From Acutalibacter sp. 1XD8-36 (GTDB taxonomy: Bacteria > Bacillota > Clostridia > Oscillospirales > Acutalibacteraceae), in assembly GCF_009917525.1 (NCBI RefSeq), contig NZ_QZDU01000006.1:111894-175893 (forward strand): a stretch of 64,000 bases of DNA, read 5' to 3'. Numbering within the stretch: position 1 is the stretch's first letter; every line of letters begins with the position of its first letter. This document shows positions 16,509 to 26,118 of this stretch, piece after piece. Below the pieces are notes generated by a model. It ran no database searches. It had not been told where the DNA came from and saw nothing but the letters and a program-made list of their open reading frames with translations. A program made the translations under genes and the position numbers.

Positions 16509-17066
16509 TCAGCCCTCCCTTTTAAAGGTGCCTGTCACCAGCTCCATCAGGTGCACTGCCCTGCCTCCGTCCTCCTCAATGCACAGCCTGCACCTGTTGC
16601 AGTAGCAGAGCACCAACTTCCCGCCGTGCTTCGCAGCCTGGTTTGGCTGAAAGTGCAGGTCGCCACAGTAGTCCGCCCGCTCACGGTTTTCAGGTATCTC
16701 CTCAAAAGCCACGCCCATTTTAGCCAGCAGGCTCCGCACCGCCCCGTGTATCTCCGGGTGCTCCCTGTCACGCCAGCAGTCCTGTATGCTCACAGTGAGG
16801 CCGCTGTAGTCCGGCAGCTCGAATATACCTTCCCGGTCCAGCCACACAAACAGATTCTCCGGCACAAGCCCCGGGAATCGGTTCTCCAGGGTCTCCCGGC
16901 AGGCCTGGCAGAAATACAGGGCCCTGCCGCCCTCGGGGTACTCCCGCCTGTCCGTCCGGCAGCACCCTGCCACCGGCATAAGCCCGGCCATCCGCTCACG
17001 GAGCAGCTTCGCCGCCTGGGGGCTGGCTTTATTAAAATTACAGCTTGGGAAATATATGCTGCCCAT
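16509..17066 (-). CDS. Cysteine-rich (CCG-like) protein, putative Fe-S/redox protein
   Basis: This 185-residue protein has paired cysteines spread as in CCG-domain (heterodisulfide reductase subunit B-like) proteins: PSCNF near the start, CCRTD at about 36, CQAC, DCWRDRE, DYCGD and a CYCNRCRLC cluster near 155-163. Such domains bind Fe-S clusters or zinc. No catalytic assignment is possible. It lies 3 bases after leuD and 2 before the cupin gene. Confidence 0.65.
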   Translation of the reverse strand: MGSIYFPSCNFNKASPQAAKLLRERMAGLMPVAGCCRTDRREYPEGGRALYFCQACRETLENRFPGLVPENLFVWLDREGIFELPDYSGLTVSIQDCWRDREHPEIHGAVRSLLAKMGVAFEEIPENRERADYCGDLHFQPNQAAKHGGKLVLCYCNRCRLCIEEDGGRAVHLMELVTGTFKREG

Positions 17067-17069
17067 AGC

Positions 17070-17552
17070 CTACCCCTTTATGGACTCCATCAGCCCGCCG
17101 CTTTTAATAATATTCTGCAAAAACTCCGGGTACGGCTGGGCCTGATAGGTCTTTCCGGTGGTCTCGTCAGTGATGACCCCAGTGTCAAAGTCCACCTGTA
17201 CCTTATTCCCGGCGGCAATCTCCTCGGCGGCCTCCTGGCACTCCAGGATGGGGAAGCCGATGTTTATGGAGTTCCTGTAGAAAATCCTGGCGAAGGTTTT
17301 GGCTATAACGCAGGAAGCCCCGCTGGCCTTCAGCGCGATAGGCGCGTGCTCCCGGGAGGAGCCGCAGCCGAAGTTCTTACCGGCCACCACCACGTCCCCG
17401 GGCTTCACGTTTTTTACGTAGTCCTTGTCGATATCCTCCATGCAGTGTACCGCAAGCTCCTGGTGGGAGGCGGTGTTTAGGTACCTGGCGGGGATTATTA
17501 CGTCGGTGTTTACGTCGTCGCCGTATTTGTGTACTGTGCCTGTTGCGTTCAT
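17070..17552 (-). CDS. leuD: 3-isopropylmalate dehydratase small subunit
   Basis: This 160-residue swivel-domain subunit of the aconitase family is the short (archaeal/clostridial) type. It contains [31 protein letters not shown] and the C-terminal [17 protein letters not shown]. With LeuC it isomerises 2-isopropylmalate to 3-isopropylmalate in leucine synthesis. It is separated from leuC by two unrelated genes. Confidence 0.92.
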   Translation of the reverse strand: MNATGTVHKYGDDVNTDVIIPARYLNTASHQELAVHCMEDIDKDYVKNVKPGDVVVAGKNFGCGSSREHAPIALKASGASCVIAKTFARIFYRNSINIGFPILECQEAAEEIAAGNKVQVDFDTGVITDETTGKTYQAQPYPEFLQNIIKSGGLMESIKG

Positions 17553-17571
17553 ATTATTTCTCCTTTACTCT

Positions 17572-18294
17572 CTATTTCTCATACTGTAAGGCCACATAAG
17601 GCAGTATGGCCCAGGTTATCTCGTCGGCGGTATAGCTGCCCGTATGTATCATGGACATATGGTCGGAGGTGGACGCCCGGATGCAGGGGAACTCCCCGCA
17701 CTTCCGGCACGAGCCCAGCCCTCTTTCAGCCGCGCAGCTCTTGGCATGACAGGGCTCCTCCTTGCAGTGGCAGGTATCGCTCTCGCACCCGCCGCAGCGC
17801 ATGGACCAGTCAGTCAGCCCATATACCCTGGTGAGCAGGGGTACCATCATCTCCCGCCGCTCCTCGCTCTGCCCGGTATAGTGCACGCACAAATCGCACC
17901 GCTGCCCGCACTGTCCGTAAACGGCCTCCTCCTTTGGGAACGGCTTGCGGTTAGGCTTTTTCTTTATTAATATCAGCGGCTTTATCTCCTCCAGCCGCTC
18001 CAGGCTGTCTATGCCGAACATCATCCACTTGCCGTCGTGATAGGTCTTGGCGCTGTCGTAGACCTCCTGCACCCAGGGAGAAAACTCCTTCCGCCTTTCC
18101 TCGAAGGCCTCACGCTCCCCTTTGCCGAAGATTATCATGAAGTCAAACCGCCCCTCCCTGATGTACACCGTGAGGATGGTCTTCTTGCCCTGTTTAAACT
18201 TCAGCTCGTCCTTTCCGTTGCCGGACTCGTCCAGCCGGTACTTCCCCCGCATGAACACCATGGCCTCGTGGCTCACTCTCTCAAGCCCAGTCAC
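17572..18294 (-). CDS. DUF3788-DUF3795 protein with cysteine-rich C-terminus (GTG start)
   Basis: This 240-residue protein has two parts: an N-terminal DUF3788-like domain (about 1-130, IREGRFDFMIIFGKGERE) and a C-terminal DUF3795-like domain (about 145-240) with many cysteines (YGQCGQRCDLC, CGGCESDTCHC, CRKCGEFPC), probably binding zinc or Fe-S. The GTG start at 18294 overlaps the TGA of the preceding gene and has GGAGGTGA upstream; the longer frame up to 18390 lies inside that gene. Function is unknown. Confidence 0.7.
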   Translation of the reverse strand: MTGLERVSHEAMVFMRGKYRLDESGNGKDELKFKQGKKTILTVYIREGRFDFMIIFGKGEREAFEERRKEFSPWVQEVYDSAKTYHDGKWMMFGIDSLERLEEIKPLILIKKKPNRKPFPKEEAVYGQCGQRCDLCVHYTGQSEERREMMVPLLTRVYGLTDWSMRCGGCESDTCHCKEEPCHAKSCAAERGLGSCRKCGEFPCIRASTSDHMSMIHTGSYTADEITWAILPYVALQYEK

Positions 18295-18626
18295 ATCCTC
18301 ACCTCCGAGTGGTAATACCGCTCCTGGAAATGCGTCAATTCCTCTATCTGCTTCCTGGTGAACTCCATCCCCTCCGGGGCCAGCACCCACTTCTCCTCCA
18401 CGTCGTCAAACCGGTGGATAATTGCAATGAGCCTGCCGGTGAACTCCGTGAGGGGCACATCCACCCCCAGCACATAGGCGTCCTGTTCCTCCCCGTCCGG
18501 GGCCATGAGGCCTGGCACATAGCCATAGTTGATGGGGTATATTATATCCGGGTGCTTTGGGTGGATTGTCCCAATGGGCCTGTCCATCCTGACGGTCACC
18601 AGGTCCCCTATCTTCATCGTGCTCAC
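18291..18626 (-). CDS. Inorganic pyrophosphatase-like protein
   Basis: This 111-residue protein looks like a shortened family-I pyrophosphatase: [31 protein letters not shown] mirrors the core of the true enzyme, and APEGMEFT and FQERYY follow. It overlaps leuC and the DUF3788 gene by four bases at each end (ATGA, GTGA), so the set is translationally coupled. Whether it hydrolyses PPi is uncertain. Confidence 0.75.
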   Translation of the reverse strand: MSTMKIGDLVTVRMDRPIGTIHPKHPDIIYPINYGYVPGLMAPDGEEQDAYVLGVDVPLTEFTGRLIAIIHRFDDVEEKWVLAPEGMEFTRKQIEELTHFQERYYHSEVRM

Positions 18627-19882
18627 AGCTTAGCCGGGTCAGTCAGGTACCCGGTAACGGCGCTTGCCGCCGCCACCGCCGGGCTCGCCAATATCACCTC
18701 GGATTCCACGTGGCCCATGCGCCCCACAAAGTTCCTGTTGGTGGTGGACACGGCCCTCTCGCCCTCGGCAAGTATGCCCATGTAGCCGCCGAGGCACGGC
18801 CCGCAGGTGGGCGTGCTGAACACGGCGCCGGCCTCTATGAATATCTCAGCCAGCCCCTCCCGCACACACTGGAGGTATACCTCCTGGGTGGCGGGTATCA
18901 CTATGCAGCGCACATTTTTAGCCACCTTCCTGCTCTTTAGTATCTGCGCCGCTATTCTCATGTCGCTGATACGCCCGTTTGTGCAGGAGCCTATCACCGA
19001 CTGGTCTATCTTCACATCGCTGACCTCTTCTATGGTCTTCGTATTCTCCGGCAGGTGGGGCATGGACACTGTGGGCCTTAAAGCCGACAGGTCTATAGTC
19101 ACCGTGCGGGTATACTCCGCGTCCGCATCCGCCTCAAAAACCCTGGGCTCCCGCTGGAATCTGTCCCTGCAGTATTCAAGGGTCTTCTCGTCCACCGGGA
19201 AAATGCCGTTCTTCGCCCCGGCCTCTATTGCCATATTGGCAATGGTAAACCTGTCGTCCATACTGAGGGCGGCAGCCCCGGGCCCTGTAAACTCCAGGGA
19301 CTGGTACAGCGCGCCGTCAACGCCAATCTCACCGATAAGGTGCAGCACCACGTCCTTGCCGCAGACAAACCCTGTGGGCTTGTTGATAAGCTCCACCTTT
19401 ATGGCAGAGGGTATCTTGAACCAGAGCTTGCCGGTTATCATAGCCGCCGCCATGTCCGTGGAGCCAACGCCTGTGGAGAAGGCCCCCAGCGCCCCGTAAG
19501 TACAGGTATGGGAGTCCGCGCCCACAACAGCGTCCCCGGGGCCTACCAGCCCCTGCTCAGGCAGAAGGGCGTGCTCTATGCCCATCCTGCCCACATCAAA
19601 GAAATTCTTGATGTCATACTTGTCCGCAAAGAGCCTTGTCTGCTTGCACTGCTGGGCGGCCTTGATATCCTTGTTCGGGGCGAAGTGGTCCAGCACCAGG
19701 GCTATCTTCTCCCGGTCAAAAACCCCCCGGGCCCCGCAGCGCTCAAACTCGTTGATGGCAACCGGCGAGGTTATGTCGTTGCCCAGCACCATATCAAGAC
19801 TGGCCTCAATAAGCTGTCCCGGCTGTACAGACGGGAGCCCTGCATGGGCGGCTAGTATCTTTTGTGTCATCGTCATAGGCAT
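18623..19882 (-). CDS. leuC: 3-isopropylmalate dehydratase large subunit
   Basis: This 419-residue subunit is the short LeuC type typical of Clostridia and Archaea. The [4Fe-4S] ligands lie in [10 protein letters not shown] and [23 protein letters not shown] and the GRMGH segment are family marks. The start at 19882 has GAGGAGGG upstream; the in-frame extension to 19975 runs through AT-rich non-coding sequence. It heads the operon leuC, PPase-like, DUF3788-DUF3795, leuD, CCG, cupin. leuA and leuB are not in the window, and homoaconitase-like specificity cannot be excluded. Confidence 0.92.
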   Translation of the reverse strand: MPMTMTQKILAAHAGLPSVQPGQLIEASLDMVLGNDITSPVAINEFERCGARGVFDREKIALVLDHFAPNKDIKAAQQCKQTRLFADKYDIKNFFDVGRMGIEHALLPEQGLVGPGDAVVGADSHTCTYGALGAFSTGVGSTDMAAAMITGKLWFKIPSAIKVELINKPTGFVCGKDVVLHLIGEIGVDGALYQSLEFTGPGAAALSMDDRFTIANMAIEAGAKNGIFPVDEKTLEYCRDRFQREPRVFEADADAEYTRTVTIDLSALRPTVSMPHLPENTKTIEEVSDVKIDQSVIGSCTNGRISDMRIAAQILKSRKVAKNVRCIVIPATQEVYLQCVREGLAEIFIEAGAVFSTPTCGPCLGGYMGILAEGERAVSTTNRNFVGRMGHVESEVILASPAVAAASAVTGYLTDPAKL

Positions 19883-19934
19883 ATGGGTGCCCTCCTCATT
19901 TTTATATAATAATACATATATAAAATATATAATA

Positions 19935-20699
19935 TTATTCTGCAGTTTCAGTGCCGGCCTTTTCGCCCTTCTCAAGGCGCTCCAGGAGCTTCACCGAATC
20001 CTTATGGTACTCCGTCAGCTTCTCGTCCTTCTCCACAGCTCCGTCCGTGGTGCGTATGGACACGCTCAGGCGCTTGCACAGCTCCTCCACCACCTTGGGG
20101 GTCCAGTTGTTCAGCTCGTTGCCGGAGGCGGTGAAATCCCTGAGCCCGATATAGTCCTCCCATGGTCTGCTGGCATTTTCAATGTCCATGGCCCCGTCGG
20201 GCATTGGGGTGCCGTCGTTATACATAAAGAAGCCCTCCAGCACGCTCCCCAGGGCCTTGACCCCCTCCTCGTCGTGGATATATATCATGCAACTTCCAAG
20301 GGACGCGTCCCCTGCAAAGCGGGTGTATGCCGCCTGGAGCAGCTGGTAGTCCTGGGTAGTGGACTTGTCCCCGAACACATAGTTATTCACCGTGACCTTC
20401 ACTTTTCCGTCGCCGTTCCTGTCGTCACAGTACGGCACAAGGTAGCTCTCCAGCTCCTCACGCACCTCTGTGGGCAGGCTGAAGGAGGTTATCAGCCCGA
20501 CCGTATAGTCCGGGTCCACCCTCGTCACCACAGACACTATCCAGCTTATCACCAGCGCCGCAGCTATAGCCGAAAACAGCAGTATGCGCTTATTATAATG
20601 CCACCAGTTCTTAAACTTGTCCTTCCTAGTTTTCAGCTCTATCACGCCGGTGTGTATGGTGTCTTCCCCCACATCCAGCAAATACCGTTCCCGGGCCAT
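19935..20699 (-). CDS. Membrane-anchored protein of unknown function
   Basis: This 254-residue protein has a basic cytoplasmic N-terminus, one membrane span (about residues 38-60, [20 protein letters not shown]) and an extracytoplasmic domain with a calcium-type loop [11 protein letters not shown]. The C-terminus is charged and helical. I know no named family. It has a good promoter and a GGAGG site and is transcribed alone. Confidence 0.75.
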   Translation of the reverse strand: MARERYLLDVGEDTIHTGVIELKTRKDKFKNWWHYNKRILLFSAIAAALVISWIVSVVTRVDPDYTVGLITSFSLPTEVREELESYLVPYCDDRNGDGKVKVTVNNYVFGDKSTTQDYQLLQAAYTRFAGDASLGSCMIYIHDEEGVKALGSVLEGFFMYNDGTPMPDGAMDIENASRPWEDYIGLRDFTASGNELNNWTPKVVEELCKRLSVSIRTTDGAVEKDEKLTEYHKDSVKLLERLEKGEKAGTETAE

Positions 20700-21027
20700 T
20701 ACAGTACCTCCAAATTATCTGTGTTTATTTAAGAGTATTGTATTACCTTTGTGGGGTATTGTCAAGTTAATAAACTGTGAAGGCATGGGCTATCTCAGAA
20801 TCTCCTCGAGGAATCTCCTCGGGCGCAGCGAGAGCCTGCAAAGGGCGGAATATGGTATATGCCTCTCCTTAGTAAATCTTCCGCTAAAAAGGGTTTATTG
20901 TTGATATCTACCCCTACTGATTATTTACCTTGTATAAGGATAACTGTTTTATCATATACTATAACAGGAGTAATGTAAACAAGATTCTCCTATGATAGAA
21001 TAAGTTTCAAAAGGAGGGGTGATGTAG
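20700..21027. promoter_or_regulatory. Intergenic region: promoter of the 19935 gene and a short direct repeat
   Basis: On the minus strand TTGACA (20760-20765) and TACAAT (20737-20742) with a 17-base spacer drive the membrane-protein gene. GAATCTCCTCG occurs twice, at 20798-20808 and 20811-20821. CCTTGTATAAGG near 20928-20939 is palindromic and could be an operator of the following XRE gene. No gene was found here. Confidence 0.55.
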
Positions 21028-21285
21028 ATGGATGTAACAAAGAGTATTGTGAGCTACGAAGCCGCTGCATACGGTCATGTCCGGGTCAAACTGGCTGAAA
21101 TGCTGGATTCCAGAGGCATCACACGCAACAAGCTTCGGACGCTTACCGGTGCAAAGTATGAGGTAATCGACAGGTACTATAAAGCTGTCAATGTAGAGAT
21201 GGTCGACCTGGACTTCATTGCCAAGGTGTGCTATGTTCTGGAATGTAAGGTTGAAGACCTGCTTGAGTATGAGTCAGAAGAATAA
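21028..21285 (+). CDS. Small XRE-family regulator
   Basis: This 85-residue Cro/CI-type helix-turn-helix protein (ITRNKLRTLTGAKYEVIDRYY) ends in the LEDLL-like VEDLLEYE seen in the YozG/HTH_26 group. An AAAGGAGGGGTGATG site lies upstream of the ATG. It stands alone with a terminator. The target is unknown. Confidence 0.85.
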   Translation: MDVTKSIVSYEAAAYGHVRVKLAEMLDSRGITRNKLRTLTGAKYEVIDRYYKAVNVEMVDLDFIAKVCYVLECKVEDLLEYESEE

Positions 21286-21286
21286 C

Positions 21287-21316
21287 AAAAGTACCGGGGG
21301 AATCCGGTACTTTTTG
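21287..21316 (+). terminator. Terminator of the XRE gene
   Basis: AAAAGTACCGG (21287-21297) pairs with CCGGTACTTTT (21304-21314), followed by T and G. Confidence 0.85.
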
Positions 21317-21355
21317 TTTATGCTATTTGCACATGATATCCAATCCAGGATATAG

Positions 21356-22411
21356 TCATACCCTCACCGGGCAGAAGTCAAACCCCTTCTCCAGTTCCTT
21401 TGAAAGCCGCACAATAAACCCGGCCAGCAGCTCGATACACTCCTCAATATCCTTCCAGCTGCCCACCTCCACCGAGCTGTGCATATATCTCAGCGGTATG
21501 GACACCAGCGCCATTGGCACGCCCTCACAGGCCCTGTTCACCGTGTCCCCGTCCGTGCCGGTGTGCCCGGCGGCAACCTCGAACTGCACCTTTATCCCAA
21601 GCTGGGAGGCGGTCTCCTCCAAAAGGGCGTTCATCCTTTTGTTCACCGCCGTGGCCCTGCACAGCACCGGCCCGCCTGAGAGCTTCACCTCCCCGGTATC
21701 CCCCGGGTCCGTGCCGGGGGCGTCGCTGGCCCAGGTCACATCCACAGCTATGCAGCAATCGGGCTTTATGCGGCTGGCGGCATAGTACGCGCCCCTGCCG
21801 CTTGTCTCCTCGCCCACTGTCGTGGCGGCGTATATCCCCATACCGGCCCCCTTCGCAGCGGCAAGCTTAGCCGCCTCCAGCACCACAAAGGCCCCGGTCT
21901 TGTCGTCCAGCGCCCGGCAGGTAAACAGGCCGTTCATGAGCTTCCGCACCTCTGTGTCCGCGCAGACCGGGTCCCCCACAGAGACCAGCTTCTCCGCCTC
22001 CTCCCTGGTGTTGGCTCCGATATCCACTATGAGGTCAGTATCCTTCACTTTGTCCTTCTCCAGAAGCTCACTTGACGTGGCGATTACCCCCGGTACCCTC
22101 TCACCCCTATGGCAGACCTGCACCGGCGAGCCGATATAGAGCTTCGGGGCCACGCCGCCGTCCTTCATCAGCCGCAGCCTGCCGGACTCGTCAATATAAG
22201 TCACCTGGAAGCCTATTTCGTCAATATGCCCGCAGAGCAGTATCCTGCTTTTAGCCTCCGGGTTCACAACGGACACGGCGTTGCCGCTGGGGTCGGTGAG
22301 CTGGGCGTGGGCAAAGCCCCTGCCGAAGTCCAGGGCCTTTTTCTGGATATACTCCTCGTGCCCGCTGACCGAAGGGGTGTTTAAAAGCTCCTTCAGAAAT
22401 TCTCTGTTCAT
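21356..22411 (-). CDS. M42-family metallo-aminopeptidase
   Basis: This 351-residue dinuclear metal peptidase removes N-terminal residues from peptides. The metal-site motifs are GHIDEIG, RALDDKTG, TVGEETSGRGA, AVDVTWASD and MHSSVE. Such enzymes form cytoplasmic dodecamers. It carries a GAGG-type site and lies 25 bases after the PNPOx-like gene, so the two may form a unit. Confidence 0.93.
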   Translation of the reverse strand: MNREFLKELLNTPSVSGHEEYIQKKALDFGRGFAHAQLTDPSGNAVSVVNPEAKSRILLCGHIDEIGFQVTYIDESGRLRLMKDGGVAPKLYIGSPVQVCHRGERVPGVIATSSELLEKDKVKDTDLIVDIGANTREEAEKLVSVGDPVCADTEVRKLMNGLFTCRALDDKTGAFVVLEAAKLAAAKGAGMGIYAATTVGEETSGRGAYYAASRIKPDCCIAVDVTWASDAPGTDPGDTGEVKLSGGPVLCRATAVNKRMNALLEETASQLGIKVQFEVAAGHTGTDGDTVNRACEGVPMALVSIPLRYMHSSVEVGSWKDIEECIELLAGFIVRLSKELEKGFDFCPVRV

Positions 22412-22436
22412 TTTCCGTACCTCACTTTATAATAAA

Positions 22437-22892
22437 TTATTTATTGCTCTTTCCCGTGGCTTCCTCCACGTCTATTCTCCACACCGCCGTGGCCCGAAGG
22501 CTCTTTCCGGCTGTCTCCTCAAACTTATCCATATTCCCCGGCGCGTACTTCTCGCATATGAGCCGCAGCCCCAGCATTTTCTCCCTCTCTTCGGTGACCT
22601 CAAAGGCCCTGCCCTTTAGTATCGCCGACTCATACTCCGTGGTAAACTTCTCCGGCACGGCCCTTGTATCTCCAACACATACCACCGAAACCCGGCTGTC
22701 CTTCCGGATACAGTCGGCCTTTGTCCCCTTAAGGGCGCTGTGGAAGTAAAGGCTGCCGCCATTTACGGCAATGCTCACCGGCACGGCATATGGCTCCCCC
22801 TCGGGCCCGATAAGCCCCAGCACGGCATACTGGCACCTGCCGGCTACCTCCATTGCGAACTCCTTTGACATCTCCCTGTCTTTTCTGCGCAT
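22437..22892 (-). CDS. Pyridoxamine 5'-phosphate oxidase-family flavin protein
   Basis: This 151-residue split-barrel flavin-binding protein has AVLGLIGPEGEPYAVPVSI, LYFHSALKGTKADCIR and VSVVCVGDTR, the pattern of small FMN-binding oxidoreductases such as the NimA-like group. The substrate is unknown. GGAG lies upstream of ATG 22892. Confidence 0.85.
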   Translation of the reverse strand: MRRKDREMSKEFAMEVAGRCQYAVLGLIGPEGEPYAVPVSIAVNGGSLYFHSALKGTKADCIRKDSRVSVVCVGDTRAVPEKFTTEYESAILKGRAFEVTEEREKMLGLRLICEKYAPGNMDKFEETAGKSLRATAVWRIDVEEATGKSNK

Positions 22893-23091
22893 TGAGTAAA
22901 CTCCAACTCCTTATATTTTTGTTTGCTTAAAGTATAACACAACCAGAAACTAAAGACAACAGAAAAAGGGCTCTTGACTTCCTCGCCTGCCCCTGATATT
23001 ATAATGGTATAGAGCCCGGCGTCCCTGTGGTGGTACCAGTCATGGCCTCCCATCATATTATGTTCACATCACGTACCGAGAAGGAGAGGCT

Positions 23092-24291
23092 ATGAGATTT
23101 AACTTCAAGACCACCATGCGGGCCTGCTTTGTCAGCAACATAGTCCAGGCTGTTGTCAACAATTTCGTGCCCCTGCTGTTTATCACCTTCCAGCAGGACT
23201 ATCATATCCCGCTGAGCAAAATAACCCTTCTGGTCACAGTGAACTTCGGGGTGCAGCTCCTGGTGGATATGCTGGCGGCAAGGTTTGTTGACAGGATAGG
23301 CTACAGGACCTCTGTAGTGGCGGCGCAGCTGCTGGCGGCGGCAGGGCTCATATTGCTCACTGTGCTTCCAGGGCTAATGGACCCCTTCACCGGTATTTTA
23401 GTGTCGGTTATAGTCTACGCCCTTGGCGGCGGGCTGATGGAGGTCATAATCAGCCCCATAGTCGAGAGCTGCCCCACGGACAATAAGGAGACCGCCATGA
23501 GCCTTCTGCACTCCTTCTACTGCTGGGGCCATATGGGTGTGGTGCTGGCGTCCACGGTGTTTTTTAAGCTTATCGGCATAGGGAACTGGCGGATACTGGC
23601 CCTTATCTGGGCCGTGCTGCCAATTATCAACAGCGTGGTCTTCGCCTTCACCCCCATCGCCCCCCTCCTCTCAGAGGGTGAGCGGGGCATGGGCCTGCGG
23701 GGGCTCTTTAAAAGCAGGGTCTTCTGGGTGCTCTTTTTGATGATGCTCTGCGCCGGGGCCAGCGAGCAGGCCGTAAGCCAGTGGGCCTCGGCCTTTGCCG
23801 AGCAGGGGCTGGGCGTCTCAAAAGCCGCCGGGGACCTGATGGGCCCTATGTCCTTCGCCGCCTTAATGGGGCTCTCCCGGGCCCTGTACGGACATTTCGG
23901 GGAAAAGCTCAGGCTTGAGCGGGTAATGAAGTTCAGCGCGGCGCTCTGCGTGGTTTCATACCTGCTGGTGGCACTTCCCCCCTGGCCCATGCTGAACCTT
24001 CTGGGCTGCGGGCTCTGCGGCTTCTCCGTGGGCGTAATGTGGCCCGGCACCCTCAGCAAGGCCTCCCGGGTCCTGCACACCGGCGGCACGGCTATGTTCG
24101 CCCTGCTGGCCCTTGCCGGGGACATAGGCTGCTCAGCCGGCCCCACCTTAGTGGGCATGGTGTCCTCAGCCGCAGGCGGGGACATGAAGCCGGGGCTGCT
24201 GTCGGCAGTGGGCTTCGCTGCCGTAATGCTCTGCTGCCTGCTCAGCATTGCCCCAAGCCCGAAACACAATGTGAATACATCAGAGACGTAA
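23092..24291 (+). CDS. MFS transporter
   Basis: This 399-residue major facilitator protein has 12 predicted membrane segments. The first half carries the loop 2-3 signature (ARFVDRIGYRTSV) and a glycine-rich segment YALGGGLMEVIISPIVE resembling fucose/sugar-type (FHS) permeases. The substrate is unknown. It is followed after 19 bases by the WYL regulator, which probably controls it or shares its inducer. Confidence 0.85.
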   Translation: MRFNFKTTMRACFVSNIVQAVVNNFVPLLFITFQQDYHIPLSKITLLVTVNFGVQLLVDMLAARFVDRIGYRTSVVAAQLLAAAGLILLTVLPGLMDPFTGILVSVIVYALGGGLMEVIISPIVESCPTDNKETAMSLLHSFYCWGHMGVVLASTVFFKLIGIGNWRILALIWAVLPIINSVVFAFTPIAPLLSEGERGMGLRGLFKSRVFWVLFLMMLCAGASEQAVSQWASAFAEQGLGVSKAAGDLMGPMSFAALMGLSRALYGHFGEKLRLERVMKFSAALCVVSYLLVALPPWPMLNLLGCGLCGFSVGVMWPGTLSKASRVLHTGGTAMFALLALAGDIGCSAGPTLVGMVSSAAGGDMKPGLLSAVGFAAVMLCCLLSIAPSPKHNVNTSET

Positions 24292-24310
24292 CATGCAAAG
24301 GAGAAAGAAT

Positions 24311-25198
24311 ATGCGTAAAGGCCGACTTTTTCAACTGTTATGCCATCTTTTAGAGAAAGGCCAGAGTACCGCCGGCATTATTGCCGAAGAGTTCGGAGTG
24401 TCCGTGCGCACAGTCTACAGGGACGTTGAGACCCTTAACGCCGCGGGCATACCCATCTACGCCGAGACCGGCCGCCACGGCGGTATCTGCCTTATGAAGG
24501 GCCTGGTGATGGACCGGGCCGTGCTGTCCCAGGAGGACCGCAGGAAGATACTGGACGCCCTGAAATCCGGCGGCGAGGACTCCCTTGAGCCCATCCCCGC
24601 CTCCCTGCAAAAGCTTGCGGAGCTTTTTGACCTGCCGGCAGACGAGTGGCTGGAGCCCGGCTTCCAGGGCCAGGCCCCCGGCCCCAACGACCGCATAGAG
24701 TTCCTGCGCCGGGCCATAATCCAGCACCATACCGTGGTGCTCACCATGGCGGACAGCGCCGAGGGGCTCTACCGGGTCCACACCATGCCCCTGCAGGTCT
24801 GCTGCCGGGAGGAGGGCTGGTTCCTTCGCGCCTACTGCCCCGAGGAAGGGGAGTACAGGCTGCTGCCCCTGTCCCATATTCTCAAGTGGAAGCCCACCGT
24901 TGAGAGCTTCGAGCCCATGTCCTTCCCCGAGGAGGCCCCGAAGGAGGAGGCCCCCACGGCGCGGGTGGTGGTAAGGTTCCCCGCCGGCATGGTGGACCGG
25001 GTCTTCGCCGCCTTCGACTGCACTAACATACACCGCCGCAAGGACGGCGACTTAGAGCTGCGCCGGGATATGCCCATCGACCAGGCCCTTGTGAACAAGC
25101 TCCTTGCCCTGGGCCCCGAGGCCGGCATAAGCTCACCCCCGGAGCTCCGTCAGCAGGTGGCTGAGAGGGCCCGGGCCATATACGAGGCCAACCTATAA
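24311..25198 (+). CDS. WYL-domain transcriptional regulator (YafY type)
   Basis: This 295-residue protein has an N-terminal winged helix (GQSTAGIIAEEFGVSVRTVYRDVETL, residues about 20-50), a central WYL domain (around HHTVVLTMADS to LPLSHIL) and a C-terminal WCX part. ATG 24311 is preferred because AAAGGAG precedes it; the upstream ATG at 24293 lies within that region. WYL regulators sense nucleic-acid or small ligands. Confidence 0.9.
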   Translation: MRKGRLFQLLCHLLEKGQSTAGIIAEEFGVSVRTVYRDVETLNAAGIPIYAETGRHGGICLMKGLVMDRAVLSQEDRRKILDALKSGGEDSLEPIPASLQKLAELFDLPADEWLEPGFQGQAPGPNDRIEFLRRAIIQHHTVVLTMADSAEGLYRVHTMPLQVCCREEGWFLRAYCPEEGEYRLLPLSHILKWKPTVESFEPMSFPEEAPKEEAPTARVVVRFPAGMVDRVFAAFDCTNIHRRKDGDLELRRDMPIDQALVNKLLALGPEAGISSPPELRQQVAERARAIYEANL

Positions 25199-25212
25199 GC
25201 TATGCTTTTAAC

Positions 25213-26040
25213 TTACCTGCGGGTGAGCTGGTAAAAGGCCACGGCGCTGGCGGCAGCCACATTCAGGGAGTCAACCCCCCGGGACATGGGGATTCGCACG
25301 GTGTAGTCGCACTGAGCTATAGTCTCCCGGGCAAGGCCGTCCCCCTCGGTGCCAAGGACAATGGCGAGGCGCTCCACCTCTGAAAGGCGCGGGTCCCCTA
25401 TGTCCAGGGAGTCGTCCAGAAGGGCCATTGCCGCCGTCTTAAAGCCCAGCCCATGTAGAAACTCCGTCCACTCCTCCGGCTCCTCACTTGGGAGATACGC
25501 CCATGGCACCAGGAACACATTGCCCATGCTCACCCTTAGGGCCCTTCTGTACAGCGGGTCGCTGCCCTTTGAGGTCATGAGCACCGCGTCTATGCCGAGG
25601 GCGGCGGCGCTTCTGAAAATAGCCCCCAGATTCGTGGGGTTCATCACATTCTCAAGCACAGCTACGCGGCCGGCCCCCCGGCAGACCTCCTCCGGTCCCC
25701 TAAGGGCCGGCCGTCGCATTGCCGCAAGCATCCCCCGGGTCAGGTGGAAGCCTGTAAGCTCACAGAGCACCCGCTCCTCTGCCACATATACCGGCACGCC
25801 CGGGCACCTGTCAATAAGCTCCCGCCCCTTTCCGGCGGCGTGCTTAGCCTCCATGAGGAAGGACACCGGCACGCAGCCCGCGTCCAGGGCCCTGCCTATC
25901 ACCAGGGGGCTCTCCCCTATGAACAGCCCGTTTAAGGGGTCAGCCCGGTTTACAAGCTGGTTTTCCGTGAGCCTTGCGTACACGTCCAGCTCCGGCGCGC
26001 CAAAATCCTCTATCTCTATTATATCAGCCAATATGTACAC
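25213..26040 (-). CDS. TrmH-family RNA 2'-O-methyltransferase (GTG start)
   Basis: This 275-residue SpoU-class knotted methyltransferase has the three motifs NPTNLGAIFRSAAALG, IVLGTEGDGL and IPMSRGVDSLNVAAASAVAFY, preceded by an L30e-like N-terminal part. The target may be tRNA or 23S rRNA. I chose GTG at 26040 (AAAGGA just upstream) because the protein then begins shortly before IIEIEDF; the frame continues upstream to 26382 but there it is antisense to the next gene. Confidence 0.85.
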   Translation of the reverse strand: MYILADIIEIEDFGAPELDVYARLTENQLVNRADPLNGLFIGESPLVIGRALDAGCVPVSFLMEAKHAAGKGRELIDRCPGVPVYVAEERVLCELTGFHLTRGMLAAMRRPALRGPEEVCRGAGRVAVLENVMNPTNLGAIFRSAAALGIDAVLMTSKGSDPLYRRALRVSMGNVFLVPWAYLPSEEPEEWTEFLHGLGFKTAAMALLDDSLDIGDPRLSEVERLAIVLGTEGDGLARETIAQCDYTVRIPMSRGVDSLNVAAASAVAFYQLTRR

Positions 26041-26118
26041 CGTCCTTTCGGGGTAATTATAGCTTATTTCGGGGAAAACTGCAACTGGGGGCCTGTCCCC
26101 CGGGAAGGAGAAATTATT

